Source: Firmicutes bacterium UBA2530
Lineage (GTDB): Bacteria > Bacillota > Clostridia > Tissierellales > Sedimentibacteraceae
Length of the DNA: 19,026 bases
Direction of reading: 5' to 3'
Assembly (NCBI GenBank): GCA_002340985.1
Contig: DDNC01000015.1
Coordinates: forward strand, 1-19,026
Part shown: one piece after another, positions 7,259-12,969 of the stretch
Position numbering within the stretch: the first letter of the stretch is position 1
Layout: each line of letters starts with the position of its first letter
Notes under the pieces: model-generated
Databases searched by the model: none
What the model saw: only the letters and a program-made list of their open reading frames with translations
What the model was told of the DNA's origin: nothing
Position numbers and translations under genes: made by a program

Positions 7259-7786
7259 TCAACAACTGGTGCTATCATATATCTTCTCCTCTATATTTAG
7301 TTCTGGAAGTGAGCTTCTTCGTTCCATTAATATTGTATTTCTCCAAATTCCAAACTTATCTCTCCCAATTTTTTCTCTATATCCAACTTCTCTAAAACCA
7401 CATTTTTTGAATAAATTAATACTTGATAGATTATTTTGCATGATACTAGCTTGCAAAGTCCATATACCTTTTAATTCTGATTGTTCAATAAGATGCTTTA
7501 ACAGTATCTGTCCAATACCTTTTCCCTTATAGTTATTATCAATGTATATACTAATTTCAGCCAACCCGGAATAAACACTTCTACCAGAGACAGAAGTTAA
7601 AGCAGTCCATCCTATAAGTTTTTCATTATCAAGCATTCCAAATCTACAAAAATTAAGATGTAATTTATCCCATTCTCCAAATGTTGGACATTCATTTTGA
7701 AAAGTAGCTAAATTTGTTTCTATACCTTGTTTATAAATAAAATTTACTCTATCATAATTTTCTTTCTCAAGCTCTTTAATTTCCAT
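7259..7786 (-). CDS. GNAT N-acetyltransferase, phosphinothricin/arsinothricin (ArsN1) type
   Basis: An acetyl-CoA-dependent enzyme that, in this family, acetylates the amino group of glutamate analogues: phosphinothricin, methionine sulfoximine or the arsenical antibiotic arsinothricin. The 175 residues show the PAT/ArsN1 signature: IYKQGIETNLATF (17-29), PTFGEWD (34-40), GWTALTSVSGRSVYSGLAEISIY (59-81, read in overlapping parts), the acetyl-CoA loop YKGKGIG (86-92), GIWTLQASI and GFREVGYREKIG. The ATG at 7786 is preferred over the upstream one at 7816 because GGGGTGG (complement of 7794-7800) lies 7 bases before it. It follows the Acr3 remnant by 36 bases on the same strand, at the end of the ArsR/hgcAB cluster. 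That position favours the arsinothricin (ArsN1) role over an herbicide-like substrate. The substrate remains inferred. The last ~15 residues after MERRSS are non-conserved. Confidence 0.88.
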   Translation of the reverse strand: MEIKELEKENYDRVNFIYKQGIETNLATFQNECPTFGEWDKLHLNFCRFGMLDNEKLIGWTALTSVSGRSVYSGLAEISIYIDNNYKGKGIGQILLKHLIEQSELKGIWTLQASIMQNNLSSINLFKKCGFREVGYREKIGRDKFGIWRNTILMERRSSLPELNIEEKIYDSTSC

Positions 7787-7822
7787 TTTTAAACCACCCC
7801 TTTGTATTATTAGCAATTCTAA

Positions 7823-7972
7823 CTAAATAAGCATTACAGATACTTCGACTAAAACACCCACTATTGTAGCTAATGCAACTGGACTACTTGCTCCAAACAA
7901 TGCTATTGCTACTACAACTGCTAGTTCAAAGAAATTCGAAGCTCCTATTATACCTGCTGGTGCATCTACATT
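7823..7972 (-). pseudogene. Acr3 arsenite efflux permease, C-terminal remnant
   Basis: Read on the minus strand, these 49 codons spell NVDAPAGIIGASNFFELAVV, then VAIALFGASSPVAL, ATIVGVLVEVSVMLI and a stop. This is the conserved last membrane helices of Acr3 (ArsB-type) arsenite permeases, whose normal length is about 350 residues. The first ~290 residues are gone. An intact AAGGAGGAAG binding site (complement of 7982-7991) survives just upstream, but the ATG after it runs at once into TAG and the remnant itself has no in-frame start. The simplest history is one internal deletion that joined the leader to the gene's end. The remnant also ends earlier than full-length Acr3 proteins. It lies between hgcB and the ArsN1-like gene, in the same direction, and makes no functional pump. 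Confidence 0.82.
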
Positions 7973-8039
7973 GTGAAGTAACTTCCTCCTTAATAGTATT
8001 TTATAAAAATATTTTACTTACAAGGTACGCTTACTTTTA

Positions 8040-8333
8040 TCAATAGCATTCTCCGCCTCCTAAACAATCACAACTAGGTTCGTTGCCGTTAAGCCAACCC
8101 CAAATAACTGCAGCGGCACATCCTACTCCAGAATCAACTGAGATAGCTTTTGCAGGGCAATTCATCGCGCAAGCTCCGCACTCCATACATCTATTCTTAT
8201 CTTTTACCTGCGCCTTTTTCCCATCTATACAAAATACTCCATGAGGACAAACATCTGTACATATCCCACAACCTACACATTTTTCAGCCAATAGAGTTAA
8301 AGTTACAACATTTTTAAGATATTTATTATTCAT
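8040..8333 (-). CDS. hgcB: HgcB, mercury-methylation ferredoxin
   Basis: The ferredoxin partner of HgcA, thought to reduce the corrinoid cobalt and to help deliver mercury. The 97 residues begin in the family manner (YLKNVVTLTL) and carry two 4Fe-4S motifs: C19-x2-C22-x2-C25-x3-C29-P and the HgcB-specific C49-M-E-C52-G-A-C55-A-M-N-C59-P. The conserved extra Cys of the family is C72 in GVGCAAAVI. The C-terminus usually ends in a vicinal Cys pair; here it reads SCDCLGGGECY (C88, C90, C96), so the thiols are present but spaced. Length fits the family (95 in Desulfovibrio ND132, as I recall). AAGGAG lies 8 bases before the ATG and the gene starts 19 bases after hgcA, so the two are cotranscribed. 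The Acr3 remnant follows. Identification is firm; activity cannot be read from sequence. Confidence 0.95.
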   Translation of the reverse strand: MNNKYLKNVVTLTLLAEKCVGCGICTDVCPHGVFCIDGKKAQVKDKNRCMECGACAMNCPAKAISVDSGVGCAAAVIWGWLNGNEPSCDCLGGGECY

Positions 8334-8352
8334 ATTACACTCCTTATAAAAC

Positions 8353-9432
8353 TTACAATATTGCCACTAACAACAGCACACTTCCTACAACAGATGAAAG
8401 AGCAATTAACGGTACTGCTATCTTCATTTCCTTGATTACGCCAGAAAAAGAAGTATAGGTCGACGAGCCTGTGAAATTCATTGCCAAAAAAGATGAAAGT
8501 GAAGGCAGTACCAGTAAATATCCTATGGCAAGAAGCCAATATCCATAAGTAATCCATCCCTTAAACAAAACAAATCCCAATGTCCAGCATAGACCCAGTA
8601 ACCAGCCTTTCAGTGAAAATGCCCGTACAGGAATAAAAGGGAGAAGCAAAGGCGTAACAACGGTTCCCATTAATACAGCACCCGCATAAATAATAAAATC
8701 GTTAACTCCAAAAGGTTTTGATGCAAATAAATTAATCAGAAACAATACACCAAAAACCATTAATGAAGTTTTTGCAGCCTGCATCAATTCCACAGGTGTT
8801 AGAACAAGCCTATCCCACATTGTAAAGTTCACAGTGCGCATTTCATGTGTAGTTGAGCCAGTAGAAATAAAGTTCTTTATATCATTTGCTCGCACAGGTC
8901 CATAAACAACTGAAAATCCAGATTGCCTTGTCACTTCATAAGCACATACACCAGGCGCGCCTAACTGCGGTAAAATCAAGGTTCTATGTGATACAATCTC
9001 GGACAGTCCTGTCTTTAATATACTTCTTACTAATTCATCCGTTCCAAACGTACCTTTACCAGCTGCACACCAAACATTAATGCCATTCGTATCAAGTATC
9101 AGAATCCAGCAATCAAGTCCCGAAAGTTCTTTTCTCAAAGTATCAAATGTCAATTTATAATTTGAACTAACAATCACGGGAGATATCTTATCAGGTTTTC
9201 CAACAGCATAAATCCCAGGATTTATTTTATAATCCATTCTCCCTATATTCCAACGCACTTTCCAAGCTCCAAGCGTGTCTTTAAATTGAAGCATCGTAGA
9301 AATCACCGGGACATTACCTTTCGAAGTACGAATTTCACCTGTAACCCATCTATCATCTTTTCCATATTGTTTTATAGTCTCTCCGGCACAGCAACTATCA
9401 GAAGAGCAGCGACAGGATTTTTCTTTACTCAT
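8353..9432 (-). CDS. hgcA: HgcA, corrinoid protein of mercury methylation
   Basis: The membrane corrinoid protein that, with HgcB, converts inorganic Hg(II) to methylmercury by transferring a methyl group from its cobalt. The 359 residues hold an N-terminal corrinoid domain related to the acetyl-CoA-pathway protein CFeSP. The diagnostic cap helix is N119-V-W-C122-A-A-G-K-G; C122 is the predicted lower ligand of cobalt. Five hydrophobic helices follow, at about 221-236, 245-264, 275-292, 296-312 and 337-357. The segment MNFTGSSTYTS (318-328) is also family-typical. The N-terminus has an unusual Cys cluster, CRCSSDSCC (7-15). The ATG at 9432 was chosen: it overlaps the arsR stop (ATGAGTAA) and has AAGGAG 10 bases upstream. 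The ATG at 9438 (two more residues) is possible, with only 4 bases spacing. Longer frames reaching 9597 lie inside arsR. It is cotranscribed with arsR and hgcB. Confidence 0.96.
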   Translation of the reverse strand: MSKEKSCRCSSDSCCAGETIKQYGKDDRWVTGEIRTSKGNVPVISTMLQFKDTLGAWKVRWNIGRMDYKINPGIYAVGKPDKISPVIVSSNYKLTFDTLRKELSGLDCWILILDTNGINVWCAAGKGTFGTDELVRSILKTGLSEIVSHRTLILPQLGAPGVCAYEVTRQSGFSVVYGPVRANDIKNFISTGSTTHEMRTVNFTMWDRLVLTPVELMQAAKTSLMVFGVLFLINLFASKPFGVNDFIIYAGAVLMGTVVTPLLLPFIPVRAFSLKGWLLGLCWTLGFVLFKGWITYGYWLLAIGYLLVLPSLSSFLAMNFTGSSTYTSFSGVIKEMKIAVPLIALSSVVGSVLLLVAIL

Positions 9433-9760
9433 TTTCATCACACTCCTTACAGCAATTTGTGTTTTCTCTACAAATACAATCTTCCTTATCGAATGTGATA
9501 TCACGAAAAAACTGCTTGGTTTTACTAATGGTATCCGCATCCAGCGAGTAATACGTCCATTTGCCTTCCTCTCTGCCGTTGACAAGTCCGCACTCACACA
9601 GAAGTTTCATGTGATGAGACAACGTGGATTGGGACATTTCAAACTTCTCTAAAATCATACAGGCACAAAGTTCACCACAAGAGAGCATATTCACAATCAT
9701 AGCCCTTTTAGGGTCACCCAGCGCCTTAAATACCTTAGTATGTTCCAGATACCTTTCCAT
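9425..9760 (-). CDS. arsR: ArsR-type thiol-metal repressor of the hgc cluster
   Basis: A 111-residue winged-helix repressor of the ArsR/SmtB family and the first gene of the hgcAB operon. Residues 12-20 (KALGDPKRA) start the DNA-binding core, SQSTLSHHMKLL (43-54) is the recognition helix, and EEGKWTYYSL (64-73) is the wing. The sensor helix reads GELCACMILEKF, with C32 and C34 at the positions of the As(III)-binding Cys of E. coli ArsR (ELCVCDL). The third Cys of that site is replaced by Leu. The protein adds C28, C55, C57 and a tail DCICRENTNCCKECDENE with five more Cys, ten in all. It should respond to soft thiophilic metals, As(III) or possibly Hg(II); which one is not visible. The ATG at 9760 has GAGGTG (complement of 9765-9770); the earlier ATG at 9823 lies within the promoter. 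Its end overlaps the hgcA start. Confidence 0.92.
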   Translation of the reverse strand: MERYLEHTKVFKALGDPKRAMIVNMLSCGELCACMILEKFEMSQSTLSHHMKLLCECGLVNGREEGKWTYYSLDADTISKTKQFFRDITFDKEDCICRENTNCCKECDENE

Positions 9761-9794
9761 ATTACACCTCAAATCTATAAACTTCGATATGACT

Positions 9795-9823
9795 ATTATA
9801 TGTTTCAAATTTAGAAACGTCAA
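9795..9823 (-). promoter_or_regulatory. Promoter of the arsR-hgcA-hgcB operon
   Basis: On the minus strand TTGACG (9823-9818) and TATAAT (9800-9795) are exactly 17 bases apart, close to consensus. The start of transcription would fall about 30 bases before the arsR ATG. This is the only clear promoter for the cluster. Confidence 0.75.
9802..9818. promoter_or_regulatory. Candidate ArsR operator palindrome
   Basis: GTTTCAAATTTAGAAAC is a 17-base near-perfect palindrome that fills the spacer of the arsR-hgcAB promoter. A dimeric repressor bound here would block RNA polymerase. The 14-base motif AAACNTCNATATGA occurs twice in the same orientation around it (9779-9792 and 9815-9828). Confidence 0.55.
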
Positions 9824-9828
9824 TATGA

Positions 9829-9997
9829 TTGTTTTAAAAATATTTTATAATATTTTATATGTCGCTACGCTTTTACTATCGCTTCAAATTTTTAAAATAA
9901 GCAGACTTTTTAGTTACAACAACAATAAAGTATGACAATTGTTTGTGAAATCGGAACAATTCATTCTATAAACAGGAGATATTAAATCAATTTAAAA
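9829..9997. other. AT-rich intergenic region upstream of the hgc operon
   Basis: The stretch contains repeated AATATTTTATA units (about 9838-9860) and no coding frame that resembles a protein. I see no promoter pointing towards the lipoprotein, which is read the other way and terminates here. Confidence 0.35.
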
Positions 9998-10030
9998 AAG
10001 GCCTCAAATGCGATACGCATTTGAAGCCTT
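9998..10030 (-). terminator. Terminator of the tandem-domain lipoprotein gene
   Basis: A 15-base stem with one mismatch (9998-10012 with 10016-10030, 3-base loop) is followed on the minus strand by a run of T (complement of the A run at 9994-9999). It lies about 20 bases after the stop codon. Confidence 0.85.
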
Positions 10031-10047
10031 CATTTACTCTTTATTTA

Positions 10048-11139
10048 CTATTTTGCGTTTGCAGCTGCTTTTTCAATTACTTGCTGGAAGCCTTCGATTC
10101 CTACTGTAACTGAAGAAACTAAGTCTGCATCTGTTGCAACGCCGTTTTCTGCTGCTATTTTTGATATTTCATCAGCTGTTTTTCCAACTGAGTACTCTGC
10201 AAATGCGGCTGCCTGCTCGAACCACTCTTTGCCTATCTTTGAAGCTTTTTTCATTCCGTATTCGTCGCCTAATTCATTCTTTGTTTTAACTCCTGCCTTT
10301 AAATCAGTTGTTATTTTTCCTGTAGCGTCGAATTTCACGTTAGCCTGTGATGCATCTATCACTGAGCTTGTGATTTTTCCGTCTGCATTGAATGTAGTTG
10401 CTGTGTATGTTGAATATGCTTGTGTCTGTCCTTCTGCATCTGCAGATGCGTCTTTTGACTTATCTATTGTTGTCAACACGCCTAATCCTAATTTATCTTC
10501 TGCTGACGCGCCTAAGTCCTTAGCATTTGCTACAGCTTTTTCAATAGCTTCTTTGTAATCGTTGATTTTTATAGTTACGGAAGCAACTAAATCTGCATCT
10601 GTAGTAACGCCTGTATCGTCTGTAGGTATTGCCTTAACTTCTTCTGCAGTCTTTCCAACCACATATTCAGCTAATGCATTAGCTTGCTCATACCACTCTT
10701 TGCCTATTTTAGAAGCCTTAACCATTCCATATTCTTCCTTAAGCTCTTGCTTGCTCTTGTATACTGCGGTCATGTCAGAAGTAACTTTTCCTTCTGCTGA
10801 AAAATTAATTTTAGTTTGTGCAGTATCTATAGCAGCTTTAATTATTTTTCCGTCCTTATCAACAGTAACAGCTACAACTACTGAATCTGACTGTCCTAAT
10901 CCTTCTGCATCTGCAGTTGCATCCTTTGATTTTTCAACAGATGTTACTACTGCAAGGCCTGTTTTAACAGCACCCTCTGCTGCAGGCTGTTCCGGTTTTT
11001 CAGCCGGCTCTTCTGCCGGTTTTTCTTCAGCAGGCTTCTCCTCTGCCGGTTTTTCAGCCGGTGGTTGTTGATTTGCACATCCGGCAAATGCAAATAATGA
11101 CATTGCCAGAACTAAAATTAACGCTATTAACTTTTTCAT
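10048..11139 (-). CDS. Lipoprotein with two tandem ~147-residue domains
   Basis: A 363-residue exported protein. The signal MKKLIALILVLAMSLF ends in the lipobox FAGC (Cys21). A Pro/Glu/Ala/Lys-rich spacer of PAEKPAEE repeats (26-54) lifts the rest off the membrane. Two homologous domains follow, at about 60-206 and 217-363. Each has the order KSKDAxADAEG, DGKI.., KINF or VKFxAxGK(V/I)T, EEYGM/DEYGM, KASKIGKEWxEQA, AEYxVGKT and TDADLVxSVTxxI, then a helix ending AxANAK. The arrangement of GKI strand and a C-terminal DAxLVxSVT segment is reminiscent of FMN-binding (FMN_bind) domains, but the SGAT flavinylation motif is absent, so this is a weak suggestion. GGAGG lies 5 bases upstream of the ATG. 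It is monocistronic, with a strong terminator. Function is unknown. Confidence 0.88.
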   Translation of the reverse strand: MKKLIALILVLAMSLFAFAGCANQQPPAEKPAEEKPAEEKPAEEPAEKPEQPAAEGAVKTGLAVVTSVEKSKDATADAEGLGQSDSVVVAVTVDKDGKIIKAAIDTAQTKINFSAEGKVTSDMTAVYKSKQELKEEYGMVKASKIGKEWYEQANALAEYVVGKTAEEVKAIPTDDTGVTTDADLVASVTIKINDYKEAIEKAVANAKDLGASAEDKLGLGVLTTIDKSKDASADAEGQTQAYSTYTATTFNADGKITSSVIDASQANVKFDATGKITTDLKAGVKTKNELGDEYGMKKASKIGKEWFEQAAAFAEYSVGKTADEISKIAAENGVATDADLVSSVTVGIEGFQQVIEKAAANAK

Positions 11140-11188
11140 GTTTCCTCCATTAAAGAAAATTTAATTTATATATAAACAGCTTTCGCTG

Positions 11189-11197
11189 AGTATACCA
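11189..11197 (-). promoter_or_regulatory. Extended -10 upstream of the tandem-domain lipoprotein
   Basis: TGGTATACT on the minus strand is an extended -10 about 50 bases before the ATG. No good -35 is visible at 17 bases. Confidence 0.35.
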
Positions 11198-11297
11198 TTA
11201 ATAATATAACCACATCTTTATCAAAATATTATCATACTTTCCTATAATTTCTATCATTCGACATTACTGAACGTCGTTCTGATATCCACGCTTTTTT

Positions 11298-11322
11298 AAA
11301 GGATACGCTTATGCTATCCTTT
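11298..11322. repeat. Hairpin overlapping the IclR stop codon
   Basis: AAAGGATA (11298-11305) pairs with TATCCTTT (11315-11322). It straddles the end of the IclR gene. The minus strand shows no T-run after it, so it may be a weak terminator or an RNA-stabilising stem. Confidence 0.4.
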
Positions 11323-12078
11323 GTATCCTATACGCTGCGATATTTCAAATGCAGCTTTTGTTATAATTTTAATATATTCCTTTATTTTATCTTCGGTCAT
11401 CCGAAGTGCCGGACCTGTTGTACTGATGCTGTAATTCACGGCGCCTGTATAATCAAATATGGGAGCCGCCACACATACGAGCCCGTGAATTGTTTCCTCA
11501 TAGTCAACCGAATATCCTTTATCCCTAACTTCTCTCAGAACCTCCATAAGCTTTTGCCTGTCGGTTATTGTAAAGGGTGTGAGCCTGTCAATATTTTGTG
11601 GAATAATATTATACAGTCTTTCCTCATCCAAATGACTCAGAATAACCTTTCCGTCAGCTGTAAAGTATGCGGGAATCCTCGATCCTATTTTAGTAGTCGT
11701 CTTTATGGATTTATTGCATTCCTTTTTTCCGATATATACTACATCTGATCCGTCAAGCATTGCAACATGTACGGTTTCCTCAGTCTTTTCACAAATACTT
11801 TCGATTACTGGATACGCAATCCCCGGTATATTCAGAGAGTTTACCACCAAATCTCCAAGACCGATTAAACGTATTCCAAGCCTGTATTTCTGCGTAAGTT
11901 CATCCTGTTCAATAAAGCCGTGATATTTAAGCGTATTCAGCAATCCGTGAACCGTGCTTTTGTTTAAATTCATCATATCTGCAATATCGCCCAATTTTAG
12001 CTCACGTCTGCTCTCTGAAAAGCACTCAATTATTCCGACTGCCCTGTCAATAGACTGTACTCTGACCAAATTCCTCAT
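11314..12078 (-). CDS. IclR-family transcriptional regulator
   Basis: A 254-residue regulator. The N-terminal winged helix-turn-helix spans about 5-70 (SIDRAVGIIECF, LKLGDIADMMNLNKSTVHGLL, GFIEQDELTQKYRLG). The C-terminal effector domain spans about 80-250, with the GAF-like features VHVAMLDGSDVVYIGK, IGSRIPAYFTADGKVILSH and YSVDYEETIHGLVCVAAPIFD. Such proteins control catabolic operons in response to small carboxylates or aromatic acids bound in that domain. Here the divergent neighbour is an HD-domain protein and no catabolic genes are in view, so the target and ligand are unknown. The ATG follows AGGGA by 8 bases. A well-spaced promoter lies upstream, with a palindrome just beyond its -35 that may be an operator for autoregulation. 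Confidence 0.92.
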   Translation of the reverse strand: MRNLVRVQSIDRAVGIIECFSESRRELKLGDIADMMNLNKSTVHGLLNTLKYHGFIEQDELTQKYRLGIRLIGLGDLVVNSLNIPGIAYPVIESICEKTEETVHVAMLDGSDVVYIGKKECNKSIKTTTKIGSRIPAYFTADGKVILSHLDEERLYNIIPQNIDRLTPFTITDRQKLMEVLREVRDKGYSVDYEETIHGLVCVAAPIFDYTGAVNYSISTTGPALRMTEDKIKEYIKIITKAAFEISQRIGYKG

Positions 12079-12098
12079 AGCTTATCCCTGACCATGAA

Positions 12099-12127
12099 AT
12101 TTTAGCACATCGCTTATGTAAAATCAA
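12099..12127 (-). promoter_or_regulatory. Promoter of the IclR gene
   Basis: TTGATT (12127-12122) and TAAAAT (12104-12099) on the minus strand are 17 bases apart, 21 bases upstream of the start codon. Confidence 0.6.
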
Positions 12128-12130
12128 TCA

Positions 12131-12146
12131 TTAATTTTAAAATTAA
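12131..12146. promoter_or_regulatory. Perfect AT palindrome next to the IclR promoter
   Basis: TTAATTTTAAAATTAA is fully self-complementary and lies 4 bases upstream of the -35 element. It may be an operator for IclR, but AT-rich DNA makes such palindromes likely by chance. Confidence 0.3.
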
Positions 12147-12284
12147 ATTAATATTAAGAAATATTGCATAGCCCTATAGATCGATTCCGGCAAATATGCT
12201 CATGGTGTATGAAGATTTTAACACTTTGAGAATTAATTGTCAATTTGATAATTAGAATAAATGCGACAAATAACTTAATTATTG

Positions 12285-12313
12285 TAGACATGTTTTAACA
12301 AATGCGCTAAAAT
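12285..12313 (+). promoter_or_regulatory. Promoter of the HD-domain gene
   Basis: TAGACA (12285-12290) and TAAAAT (12308-12313) are separated by 17 bases, with a ~30-base leader before the TTG start. Confidence 0.5.
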
Positions 12314-12347
12314 AAGTCTTAATAGAAAACAGAAGGAAGGGATTTAA

Positions 12348-12923
12348 TTGAGCGCGATTATAACAAAGGAAGATGCATGGAAGCTTCTTAAGGAATATAA
12401 CAAGGAAGAATTTCATTTACAGCATGCTGAAACAGTAAGTTTTGTAATGGAATATTTCGCAAAAAAACTCGGCTATGAATACGAAGTTGATTTTTGGGGA
12501 ATTGTCGGACTTCTTCATGACCTGGATTTTGAAATGTATCCTGAGGAGCACTGTGTAAAGGTTCAGGAGATATTGTCCGAAAAAGGAATTGACGAAAAAA
12601 TCATATATTCCATTGCCAGCCACGGTTACGGGCTTACAAAGGCTGAAGCAAAGCCTGAGCACCAGATGGAGAAGGTTCTGTTTGCAACAGATGAATTAAC
12701 AGGGCTCATAGGAGCTGCCGCATTGATGAGACCTTCTAAAAGTGTATCGGACATGGAACTGAAATCTCTCAAGAAAAAATTCAAAACTCCAAGCTTTGCT
12801 GCAGGCTGCTCAAGAGAAGCTATCCAACAGGGAGCGGATATGCTGGGATGGGAATTGGATGATTTATTGCAGCAAACACTGGATGCAATGAAGGAATACG
12901 AACTATCTGAGAAAGTAATATAA
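12348..12923 (+). CDS. HD-domain metal-dependent hydrolase
   Basis: A 191-residue soluble protein of the HD phosphohydrolase superfamily. The metal ligands are in order: H26 (LQHAETV), H57-D58 (LLHDLDF), H92 (SHGYG) and D115 (ATDELTGL), giving the H...HD...H...D set. Members hydrolyse phosphate esters of nucleotides or related small molecules; the substrate here is not predictable. The length is normal for a stand-alone HD protein of Clostridia. The start is TTG at 12348, supported by AAGGAAGGG about 6 to 9 bases upstream; no in-frame ATG precedes it. It is monocistronic, with a strong bidirectional terminator after it. It is divergent from the IclR gene, which could control it. Confidence 0.88.
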   Translation: MSAIITKEDAWKLLKEYNKEEFHLQHAETVSFVMEYFAKKLGYEYEVDFWGIVGLLHDLDFEMYPEEHCVKVQEILSEKGIDEKIIYSIASHGYGLTKAEAKPEHQMEKVLFATDELTGLIGAAALMRPSKSVSDMELKSLKKKFKTPSFAAGCSREAIQQGADMLGWELDDLLQQTLDAMKEYELSEKVI

Positions 12924-12924
12924 A

Positions 12925-12969
12925 AAATTAAGATGTCCCACCCTATAGAGGCGTGGGACATCTTAATTT
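12925..12969. terminator. Strong bidirectional terminator
   Basis: A perfect 17-base stem (12925-12941 with 12953-12969) surrounds an 11-base loop containing a small inner CCT/AGG stem. A and T runs on its flanks let it work in both directions. It overlaps the last codon region of the convergent acetyltransferase gene and begins just after the HD-gene stop. Confidence 0.9.

Noticed and set aside
7221..7532. Plus-strand open frame of 103 codons
   Set aside because: It overlaps the clear acetyltransferase gene on the other strand, has no ribosome binding site, and its composition is that of antisense sequence.
8040..9432. Reading the pair as CFeSP/CODH-ACS subunit and generic ferredoxin
   Set aside because: NVWCAAGK, the C-terminal membrane helices and CMECGACAMNCP are specific to HgcA and HgcB; CdhD-type proteins lack the membrane domain.
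9433..9597. In-frame upstream extension of hgcA (55 more residues)
   Set aside because: It lies wholly within the arsR gene on the same strand in another frame, has no binding site at its start, and HgcA proteins begin near 9432.
9838..9860. AT-rich repeats as a replication origin or iteron set
   Set aside because: The units are short and irregular, with no DnaA boxes or replication gene nearby.
9795..9935. Plus-strand part of an open frame (9624-9935) crossing the hgc promoter
   Set aside because: It overlaps arsR and its promoter on the opposite strand, has no binding site and no recognisable protein.
10229..11071. Two long plus-strand open frames opposite the tandem-domain lipoprotein
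   Set aside because: Both are Ser/Ala/Val-rich mirrors of the repetitive minus-strand gene, with no binding sites and no family likeness.
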